DNA from: Leptolyngbyaceae cyanobacterium M65_K2018_010 | Lineage (GTDB): Bacteria; Cyanobacteriota; Cyanobacteriia; Phormidesmidales; Phormidesmidaceae | Length of the DNA stretch: 5,093 bases | Reading direction: 5' to 3' | Assembly: GCA_015295885.1 (NCBI GenBank) | Contig: DVEE01000387.1 | Coordinates: 1 to 5,093, forward strand | In this document: positions 1 to 4,722 of the stretch, piece after piece | Layout of the letters: each line of letters opens with the position of its first letter | How positions within the stretch are numbered: the first letter of the stretch is position 1 | Translations under genes and position numbers: made by a program | Notes under the pieces: generated by a model | Database searches by the model: none | What the model saw: only the letters and a program-made list of their open reading frames with translations | What the model was told of the DNA's origin: nothing

Positions 1-910
1 TTTACAGCGGTTGGTGCCCTCTAACCTGAGTCGGCTGACTCCGGGCCAGGCCCAGTACACCGTTTTGCTCAATCCCCAGGGTGGCATTATCGATGACCTA
101 ATCATTTACCTCAGCGCCCAGGACGAATCTGGGGCCGAGGAGGTGGTGGTCATCGTGAATGCTGCGACCACCGCTAAGGATAAAACCTGGCTGTTAGATC
201 AGCTGGGGGATGGGCCCATCGAGCTGGAGGATCAATCCAGCGATCGCGCTCTACTTTCCCTACAGGGGCCCCAGGCGGTGAGCCTGCTACAAACTGTCAC
301 CCAGGACGATCTGACTTCGGTGGGTCGGTTTGGGCATCTGCAGGGCACGGTGCTGGGCCAGCCGGCCTTCCTGGCTCGGACGGGCTATACCGGCGAAGAC
401 GGCTTTGAGATTATGCTCGATCCGACTGCTGCCGGCCACCTTTGGGATGCCCTGATCGAGGCTGGGGCAACCCCCTGTGGCCTCGGGGCCCGCGATACTC
501 TGCGCCTGGAGGCCGCCATGGCTCTCTACGGCCAGGATATCGATGACACCACCAGTCCCCTGGAAGCGGGCCTGGGTTGGTTGGTGCATTTAGATGAGCT
601 GGGAGATTTTGTTGGCCGTGCTGTGCTAGAACGCCAGAAACAGGAGGGGGTATCCCGTCGGTTGGTGGGGTTAACCCTGGGTGATCGCCACATTGCCCGC
701 CACGGCTATGGGGTAATCTACCAGGGCGAAACCGTGGGCACGGTAACCAGCGGCACCCTATCGCCAACCCTGAATCGACCGATTGCCCTGGCCTACCTGC
801 CGGCGGCCCTGGCTAAGGTGGGGCAACCCCTGGAGGTCGAGATCCGGGGCCAGCGGCGAGCGGCCCAGGTGGTCAAACGCCCCTTCTATAAACGCCCCCA
901 GCTCAATTAA
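1..910 (+). CDS. gcvT: Glycine cleavage system T protein (aminomethyltransferase), 5' truncated by window edge
   Basis: T protein of the cytoplasmic glycine cleavage system. It takes the aminomethyl group from lipoyl-H protein, transfers the one-carbon unit to tetrahydrofolate and releases ammonia. In cyanobacteria this serves glycine breakdown and photorespiratory 2-phosphoglycolate recycling. The frame is open from base 2 and gives about 302 residues; the family is usually 360-375, so roughly 65-70 N-terminal residues lie outside. The TTG at 11 is an internal codon, because the codons before it (Leu-Gln-Arg) already fit the family. Visible signatures are GGIIDDL (80-100, with the conserved catalytic Asp region), GYTGEDGFE (383-409), GARDTLRLEA (485-514) and the PLEAGLGW stretch after it. 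The C-terminal barrel domain follows, with VTSGTLSPTL and a closing PFYKR, so the 3' end is complete. It ends in TAA with a hairpin directly behind. No gcvH or gcvP is visible. Confidence 0.96.
   Translation, partial: LQRLVPSNLSRLTPGQAQYTVLLNPQGGIIDDLIIYLSAQDESGAEEVVVIVNAATTAKDKTWLLDQLGDGPIELEDQSSDRALLSLQGPQAVSLLQTVTQDDLTSVGRFGHLQGTVLGQPAFLARTGYTGEDGFEIMLDPTAAGHLWDALIEAGATPCGLGARDTLRLEAAMALYGQDIDDTTSPLEAGLGWLVHLDELGDFVGRAVLERQKQEGVSRRLVGLTLGDRHIARHGYGVIYQGETVGTVTSGTLSPTLNRPIALAYLPAALAKVGQPLEVEIRGQRRAAQVVKRPFYKRPQLN
240..247. repeat. HIP1 octamer GCGATCGC
   Basis: This is an exact copy of the highly iterated palindrome HIP1, which is over-represented in many cyanobacterial genomes. It lies inside gcvT and supports the taxonomic assignment; no local function is claimed. 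Confidence 0.85.
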
Positions 911-939
911 CGGCGTTGTTTGGGCCAGCTAGAACGCCG
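911..939 (+). terminator. Hairpin directly after the gcvT stop, candidate terminator
   Basis: CGGCGTT at 911-917 is a perfect inverted repeat of AACGCCG at 933-939, giving a 7-bp GC-rich stem with a 15-nt loop. It begins on the base after the gcvT TAA. No U tract follows, so it is not a canonical intrinsic terminator, although such U-less hairpins are often proposed at cyanobacterial 3' ends. It could instead be a 3'-end stabilising stem. The structure is seen directly; the termination role is inferred from its position between two convergent genes. Confidence 0.42.
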
Positions 940-943
940 GTAC

Positions 944-1011
944 AGAACCCCGGTTTCTGGCTCAGAATGGATGCCCCGTGGTGGGAACGACGACTCAGAA
1001 ATCGGGGGGCT
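944..1011. repeat. Long imperfect inverted repeat in the convergent gcvT/PP2C gap
   Basis: Bases 944-960 pair with 995-1011. The uninterrupted core (948-960 with 995-1007) is 13 pairs, of which 11 are Watson-Crick and two are G-T wobbles. A two-base mismatch and two further pairs lie outside it. The loop is 961-994 (34 nt). The left arm is itself nearly palindromic (AGAACCCCGGTTTCT) and resembles the AGAAACCGGGTTTCT-type palindromes that I recall as dispersed repeats in cyanobacteria. It may be a dispersed repeat element or a bidirectional transcription barrier between the convergent genes. The pairing is seen; the class and role are inferred. Confidence 0.5.
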
Positions 1012-1065
1012 AGCCATACCGATGCTCTAGGTGCTTTCCAGCCCAGGCGGCCGTTGTCCCCCACC

Positions 1066-2859
1066 TTAGGGGCTGGGTGTGGTTTCGGTGGGTGGATTGG
1101 GGGGCGGCCCAGGCACCGGGGTGGGTCGGGTCATTAGCCACCAGCTGACCCCGGCGGCGAGGAGCGCTATTCCAGTGACGGCTAGAACCCACAGGGGCAG
1201 GCCCCGGGTAGGTTGGGCGGCGACTGGAGCGGGCACCACTTCCTCGCTGTCGGTGGTTTCGCCGTAGAGGGTGGCACCGCGGGGTGGAAACCGATCGGGC
1301 CGGGGCTGCTCCTCCTCGGGCAGGGTCTCGGTGGGAGTTAAGCACTTGTGCTGCAGGAGGACTACCGCGGTATTATCATGGCCATTCTTCTGGTTGGCCA
1401 GTTCAATCCAGGAGGCTACCGCCGATTCCAGGGTGACAATGTCTTTGATAATCAGCCCAATGTAGTTGGCCCAGGCATCTTCGATGCGATAGTGATCACT
1501 TAAGCCGTCGGAGCACAGCAGCAGAATCCCTGTTTCATCCAGAACCAGCCGTTGAATGTGGGGCACCAGATGATCGCTGCCCCGGGTGCCCAGGGCTTGG
1601 GTTAGGGCCCCGGCATCACTGCGCTCCTGGGCAAGGGCAAGGGTCTGGCGACCGGCCATGACCTCACGGCCCGCAATATCGTCGTCTACGGTCAGTAAAT
1701 GGCAGTAGTCGGGGGTAATCCAGTAGGCACGGCTATCCCCCACATGGGCCAGATAAACTTCATTGACGCGCCGCCAGCCTTCGTTCGTTTGAACATGTTG
1801 AGGGATGACCACCGCCATCACCAGGGTCGTGCCCATGCGTTGGCGGCCAACCCGGCCCTGGTTATCGTTTTGAAAGTTAATCAGATCATTCACAATGCGA
1901 ATAATCGCCTCAATCTGTTGGGCGATCACCCGCGGCGGCAGCAGTTGAGCCTCTTGCTCCGTTTCGGCCAGCAGGGTTTGGAGCTGCAGTTTGAGGGATT
2001 GTACCGCCAGTTGACTGGCCACTTCGCCCCCTTCGTGGCCTCCCACCCCATCGCAGACTATCCCCACCTGGAGGCCTCCCTCTGGACCGGAGGTGAGGGT
2101 GTGCCCCTCGGGCCAGCAGGCGTCTTCGTTCCGGGGTTGGGTCGGGCCGATGGCGGTGGCCCCGGCCAAGGAGAGGCGCGTCGGTACCCGGGCCGCCTGA
2201 CTGAGTAGGATCTGGTTCAGTGCCCCTTCTAGGTCCGCTATATCCCTATCCCCCGCGGCCCACTCTTCCAGGAGTTTGCCCAGGGGCTGGGAAATAGAGA
2301 GGTGGAGGGGAGCCAGCAGCGATCGCACAACCGGAATCAAGGCTTGGCGATCGGGGCTAGGGGCATCAGGCCGTAGCTCCAAGAGTCTGATCCGCCATCC
2401 CTCTACCCGCAGGTTATGGGGCACTAACAAACTGCGGGCTAAGCCGTAGTCGGCCAGGTTCTCCCAGAGTTGCCAGAGTTGCCAGAGCCAGTTGGCCTGC
2501 CGGAGCGGCGGGGCCCCAAACAGGGCGGCTTCCAGGGTGGGAAAAATTTCCCCGGTTTGGGGGTGGATAGGGGCATTGTCTAACAGCAGAATCGGCTTGG
2601 CCAGGGTCCGTTCCAGCACCCCGTAGAGCCCTGGTACATGCAGTCGCAGGCCGTGGGCCTTGAGGTAAGGCAGGGCCACCTCTGGCAATAGATCCGGTGT
2701 CTCAGGGCGTTGATCGGGCTGGGTGTCGAGCCACAAACACGGTGCCACTACCCGGTAACGCTGGCCCACCAGCTCATCCACAGGCAAGGTTTCAACGCCC
2801 TCGCCGACAACCCAAAGGTAGGGCTGATAGCGGGAGGGGAGGCGCTCAACACGGTTCAT
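1066..2859 (-). CDS. Membrane-anchored PP2C-family Ser/Thr protein phosphatase with pseudokinase-like N-terminal domain
   Basis: A 597-residue protein with three parts. Residues ~30-205 form a non-catalytic domain that reads like a degenerate protein kinase. Residues ~230-505 are a complete PP2C (PPM) domain, a metal-dependent phosphoserine/threonine phosphatase. Residues ~554-576 form one transmembrane helix followed by a short proline-rich tail. The PP2C motifs are intact: RNED (Arg243, Asp246), DGVGG (Asp270, Gly271), GTTLV (343-347), HVGDSR (Asp375), CSDGLSD (Asp451, Asp455) and HDNTAV (Asp495), so activity is expected. The catalytic domain should face the cytoplasm, with the helix acting as a C-terminal anchor. 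The ATG at 2859 is the first start in the open frame; no clear Shine-Dalgarno precedes it. It is divergent from nfeD and convergent with gcvT. The substrate is unknown; a role opposing Ser/Thr kinases is inferred from the family. Confidence 0.93.
   Translation of the reverse strand: MNRVERLPSRYQPYLWVVGEGVETLPVDELVGQRYRVVAPCLWLDTQPDQRPETPDLLPEVALPYLKAHGLRLHVPGLYGVLERTLAKPILLLDNAPIHPQTGEIFPTLEAALFGAPPLRQANWLWQLWQLWENLADYGLARSLLVPHNLRVEGWRIRLLELRPDAPSPDRQALIPVVRSLLAPLHLSISQPLGKLLEEWAAGDRDIADLEGALNQILLSQAARVPTRLSLAGATAIGPTQPRNEDACWPEGHTLTSGPEGGLQVGIVCDGVGGHEGGEVASQLAVQSLKLQLQTLLAETEQEAQLLPPRVIAQQIEAIIRIVNDLINFQNDNQGRVGRQRMGTTLVMAVVIPQHVQTNEGWRRVNEVYLAHVGDSRAYWITPDYCHLLTVDDDIAGREVMAGRQTLALAQERSDAGALTQALGTRGSDHLVPHIQRLVLDETGILLLCSDGLSDHYRIEDAWANYIGLIIKDIVTLESAVASWIELANQKNGHDNTAVVLLQHKCLTPTETLPEEEQPRPDRFPPRGATLYGETTDSEEVVPAPVAAQPTRGLPLWVLAVTGIALLAAGVSWWLMTRPTPVPGPPPNPPTETTPSP
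2319..2326. repeat. HIP1 octamer GCGATCGC
   Basis: This is the second exact HIP1 palindrome in the window. It lies inside the linker-proximal part of the phosphatase gene and supports a cyanobacterial source. Confidence 0.85.
2464..2490 (-). repeat. 9-bp in-frame tandem repeat in the phosphatase gene
   Basis: On the + strand CCAGAGTTG occurs at 2464-2472 and 2473-2481, followed by the two-mismatch copy CCAGAGCCA at 2482-2490. It encodes an iterated Trp-x-x pattern (Trp124 to Trp132, with further Trp at 126 and 129) in a predicted helix of the N-terminal domain. The repeat keeps the reading frame, so length changes would add or remove three residues. Confidence 0.8.
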
Positions 2860-2901
2860 AGGCAGAGGCGGTTCATGGCTAGGGCGGGGGGTTTGGGGCT
2901 A

Positions 2902-2917
2902 GGCGATCCGGCGATCC
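2902..2917. repeat. Tandem GGCGATCC octamer, two exact copies
   Basis: GGCGATCC at 2902-2909 is repeated without a gap at 2910-2917. The unit shares GCGATC with HIP1 but is not palindromic. It lies 43-58 bp upstream of the phosphatase start, a position compatible with an operator or leader element, although chance duplication of a HIP1-like core is also possible. Confidence 0.6.
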
Positions 2918-2934
2918 ATTAAAACAATGTAATT

Positions 2935-2955
2935 AGCCCCCATAGGGGCTGCCCC
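2935..2955. promoter_or_regulatory. Two overlapping, mutually exclusive hairpins
   Basis: AGCCCC (2935-2940) pairs with GGGGCT (2945-2950) around a 4-nt CATA loop. The same GGGG (2945-2948) can instead pair with the CCCC at 2952-2955 around CTG. Both structures share one arm, so only one can form at a time. If transcribed, this would lie in a leader of either divergent gene. The pairings are seen; a regulatory meaning is only a possibility. Confidence 0.35.
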
Positions 2956-3010
2956 CGAGATAGATTAATCCTAGAGGATATCGAAAATTGCGGTAGGTGG
3001 CCTGACTAGC

Positions 3011-3436
3011 ATGAACTATGTTTTGTTCTGGCTGATTTTAGGAACCGTGCTCTGCCTAATGGAGCTCTTTTTGCCCACCGCCTTTGTGGAATCCACCCTC
3101 GGCATTAGTGCCTTTATCGTGGCTCTGGTAGCCCTGGTACTGCCCTCGTTCAATTGGCAAATCGCCCTCTGGGTAGTGCTATCACTGATTTTCATCTTTT
3201 TGCTGCGGCGGTTTGTACCCAAACGCACCCCCTACACCCTGCAAGACTCTACCGAGGCACGTACCCTGACCACGATTACCCCCGGCGAGGCGGGACGAGT
3301 CCTCTACGAAGGCAATTCCTGGTCTGCCCGTTGCGAGGATGACACCCTAACGATCCCTGAAAACCAGCCGGTGGTGGTGGTGAGTCGCAAAGGTAATACC
3401 CTGTACGTTCTCCCAGAGAGCGCCCTAAAGGGGTGA
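3011..3436 (+). CDS. NfeD family membrane protein (short form, slipin partner)
   Basis: A 141-residue membrane protein of the short NfeD class. Three hydrophobic segments (residues ~3-22, 30-46 and 50-66) are followed by a basic stop (RRFVPKR) and a soluble C-terminal domain (~90-137) with the small beta-barrel/OB-like NfeD pattern, including GEAGRVLYEGNSW and a terminal LYVLP strand. There is no ClpP-like protease domain, which marks it as the short form. Short NfeD proteins are typically encoded next to a slipin/stomatin gene and are thought to bind the slipin oligomer at the membrane; the E. coli YbbJ-QmcA pair is the comparison I know. The next gene is such a slipin, on the same strand. 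The ATG at 3011 fits the hydrophobic N terminus, but its ribosome site (AGGTGG, 2995-3000) is weak. The 184-193-bp gap to the slipin is long for this pair. Confidence 0.88.
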   Translation: MNYVLFWLILGTVLCLMELFLPTAFVESTLGISAFIVALVALVLPSFNWQIALWVVLSLIFIFLLRRFVPKRTPYTLQDSTEARTLTTITPGEAGRVLYEGNSWSARCEDDTLTIPENQPVVVVSRKGNTLYVLPESALKG

Positions 3437-3543
3437 GGGGCCGGTCAAAGCGCCGGTAGGGTCTCCAGTCCGGGGGTTAGGAAAGCAATCCACAGCGGGG
3501 CCGGGCCGGGCTAGGTGGGCAATCTAAGCAGGGGGGGTGAGCT

Positions 3544-3567
3544 ACCCGGTTAGCCCCTCTACCGGGT
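3544..3567 (+). promoter_or_regulatory. Hairpin in the slipin leader, pairing with the first repeat unit
   Basis: ACCCGGT (3544-3550) and ACCGGGT (3561-3567) form a perfect 7-bp stem around a 10-nt loop. The right arm is the core of the first 13-bp repeat unit. Units 2 and 3 carry GCCGGGT, which can pair with the same left arm through one U-G wobble, so alternative stems are possible. It could be a leader structure or weak attenuator between nfeD and the slipin; there is no U tract. The rest of the gap upstream (3437-3543) is GC-rich and shows no gene or clear promoter. Confidence 0.45.
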
Positions 3568-3600
3568 CATCTAGCCGGGTCATCTAGCCGGGTCATCTAG
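3559..3600 (+). repeat. 13-bp tandem repeat upstream of the slipin gene
   Basis: The unit CTAGCCGGGTCAT is present exactly at 3571-3583 and 3584-3596. A 12-base version (CTACCGGGTCAT) precedes it at 3559-3570, and a partial CTAG ends the array at 3597-3600. The array stops about 15 bases before the slipin ribosome binding site. It is too short and has no spacers, so it is not a CRISPR. It may be a protein-binding array or a slippage-prone leader tract. Confidence 0.85.
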
Positions 3601-3615
3601 GTTGACACAACAATT

Positions 3616-3620
3616 GAGGA
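3616..3620 (+). promoter_or_regulatory. Ribosome binding site GAGGA that favours the 3630 start
   Basis: GAGGA ends one base before the ATG at 3621, too close to serve it, but it is 9 nt from the in-frame ATG at 3630. That spacing is workable, so the second ATG is the likelier translation start of the slipin. Confidence 0.6.
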
Positions 3621-3629
3621 ATGAAATCC

Positions 3630-4595
3630 ATGGAAGGTCTTTTCAGTTTTCTGGTGGTCCTCGTGCTGGGCGGCTCCGTCGCCGCTAGCTCAGTCAAAAT
3701 CATTAACCAGAGCGATGAAGCCCTGGTGGAAACCCTGGGCAAATACAACGGCAAAAAATTGAGCCCAGGGTTGAATTTTATTGTTCCTTTTCTCGACAAG
3801 GTGGTGTTTAAGCAAACCATTCGAGAGCGAGTGCTGGATATTCCCCCTCAGCAGTGCATTACCCGCGACAACGTGTCGATTACCGTAGATGCGGTGGTGT
3901 ACTGGCGGATTGTTGATTTAGAAAAGGCTTACTACAAGGTCGAGAACTTACAATCGGCGATGGTCAACCTGGTACTGACCCAGGTGCGTTCCGAAATGGG
4001 CAAGCTGGAACTCGATGATACCTTTACCGCCCGCTCGGAAATTAACGAAATCCTGCTGCGGGAGCTGGATATTTCCACCGACCCCTGGGGGGTTAAGGTG
4101 ACCCGGGTGGAATTGCGCGATATTGTGCCTTCCAAGGCCGTGCAGGATTCCATGGAACTGCAAATGGCCGCTGAGCGCAAGAAACGGGCCGCCGTACTGA
4201 CCTCCGAGGGAGAACGGGAGTCAGCGGTAAATTCGGCCCGAGGCCGAGCCGAATCGGCGGTTTTAGATGCCGAAGCGCGACAAAAGGCAGCAATTTTAGA
4301 TGCTGAGGCGGAGCAAAAGGCGATCGTGCTGCGGGCCCAAGCCCTGCGCCAAGAGCAGATTCTCCAGGCCCAGGCTACCGCTGAAGCCATGCAGGTGATT
4401 GCCAAAACCCTGGCTACCGACCCTGGTACCAAGGAGGCCTTGCAATTTCTGATCGCCCAGCATTATCTGGAAATGGGCCTGAAAATTGGCAGTAGTGACA
4501 GTAGCAAGGTGATGTTTATGGATCCCCGTAGCATCCCAGCCACCCTGGAAGGGATGCGGGCGATCGTGGGGGAGAGCGGCCAGGCCCCGGGATAG
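3630..4595 (+). CDS. Slipin/stomatin-like SPFH (band 7) membrane protein
   Basis: A 321-residue slipin from this start (324 from the in-frame ATG at 3621). It is related to stomatin, E. coli QmcA and cyanobacterial band 7 proteins. Counting from 3621, residues ~5-24 form an N-terminal membrane anchor without a clear cleavage site. Residues ~25-180 are the SPFH domain, with VETLGKYNGKKLSPGLNF, DIPPQQCITRDNVSITVDAVVYWRI and WGVKVTRVELRDI as the recognisable blocks. Residues ~181-256 form an alanine-rich helix with an 11-residue period, and a conserved C-terminal block (KVMFMDPRSIP, 296-306) follows. Such proteins assemble into ring- or cage-like oligomers that organise membrane microdomains and control membrane proteins; the specific client here is unknown. 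Length and domain order are normal for the family. The GAGGA site and typical family N termini favour the ATG at 3630. It follows nfeD, its usual partner, on the same strand, probably in one transcript or with an extra leader element in the gap. Confidence 0.93.
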   Translation: MEGLFSFLVVLVLGGSVAASSVKIINQSDEALVETLGKYNGKKLSPGLNFIVPFLDKVVFKQTIRERVLDIPPQQCITRDNVSITVDAVVYWRIVDLEKAYYKVENLQSAMVNLVLTQVRSEMGKLELDDTFTARSEINEILLRELDISTDPWGVKVTRVELRDIVPSKAVQDSMELQMAAERKKRAAVLTSEGERESAVNSARGRAESAVLDAEARQKAAILDAEAEQKAIVLRAQALRQEQILQAQATAEAMQVIAKTLATDPGTKEALQFLIAQHYLEMGLKIGSSDSSKVMFMDPRSIPATLEGMRAIVGESGQAPG

Positions 4596-4601
4596 GGGAC
4601 T

Positions 4602-4664
4602 CGTCAATTCCACATAGATATCACCGAGGACATTTTGAGTACGCCGCTGGGTCAGGTGAGCCAT
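4602..4664 (-). pseudogene. Possible relic of a gene start (ferredoxin-like N terminus), truncated
   Basis: On the - strand, AAGGGG (4669-4674) sits 4-6 nt before an ATG at 4664-4662. The 21 codons that follow include TQRRTQNVLGDIYVE. This resembles, from memory, the start of cyanobacterial proteins whose N terminus runs like R-P-Q-N-V-P-G-x-F-Y-V-D just before a CIDCD ferredoxin-type cysteine motif, often fused to a metallo-beta-lactamase-fold domain. The cysteines are absent: the similarity ends where the frame runs into the antisense of the slipin 3' end. The reading frame stays open further, but only as antisense of the slipin. It may be a 5' stump of a deleted gene that once followed the nuclease-like gene on the same strand. 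A 15-residue resemblance could be chance. Confidence 0.28.
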
Positions 4665-4685
4665 GGATCCCCTTGAACGGTGGTG

Positions 4686-4695
4686 ATCCTAGGAT
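4686..4695. repeat. 10-bp perfect palindrome ATCCTAGGAT
   Basis: ATCCTAGGAT is fully self-complementary and lies in the 127-bp convergent gap between the slipin and the nuclease-like gene. It could be a small protein-binding site or part of a weak terminator, but no extended stem or U tract surrounds it. Nothing else is recognised in the gap apart from the possible relic. Confidence 0.4.
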
Positions 4696-4722
4696 AGACA
4701 AAACGGTTAGCCGCATGGCGGT

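Larger units (their letters stand above)
2860..3010. promoter_or_regulatory. Divergent intergenic control region, phosphatase (-) / nfeD (+)
   Basis: This 151-bp gap must hold the 5' ends of both divergent genes. I could not find a convincing -35/-10 pair on either strand. TTTAAT-like (- strand, near 2920) and TAGATT (+ strand, 2961-2966) hexamers exist but lack good -35 partners at normal spacing. The gap holds the tandem octamer at 2902-2917 and the overlapping hairpins at 2935-2955. AGGTGG at 2995-3000 is a plausible but distant (10-nt spacer) ribosome binding site for nfeD. Confidence 0.45.

Noticed and set aside
11..13. TTG as the start of gcvT
   Set aside because: The frame is open to the left edge and upstream codons fit the family; about 65-70 expected residues are missing, so the real start is outside.
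1008..1015. GGCTAGCC palindrome
   Set aside because: Eight self-complementary bases without a loop or neighbours; likely chance in GC-rich DNA.
916..1137. Short open frame downstream of gcvT
   Set aside because: It runs through the hairpins and into the phosphatase 3' end, with a low-complexity Gly/Arg product and no ribosome site.
1699..2208. Open frame on the + strand opposite the phosphatase
   Set aside because: It lies entirely antisense to the intact PP2C domain and shows no recognisable motif; a GC-bias shadow.
3559..3600. Tandem repeats as a mini CRISPR
   Set aside because: Units are 12-13 bp and directly abutting with no spacers, and no cas genes are present.
3602..3607. Perfect TTGACA hexamer just before the slipin gene
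   Set aside because: A -10 box at normal spacing would fall at about 3625, inside the start region, with no TATAAT-like match. Transcription would then begin inside the coding sequence.
3932..4432. Long open frame on the - strand opposite the slipin
   Set aside because: Its Ala/Ser/Arg-rich product is what the antisense of an alanine-rich coiled-coil gene would give. No family resemblance, and the + strand gene is certain.
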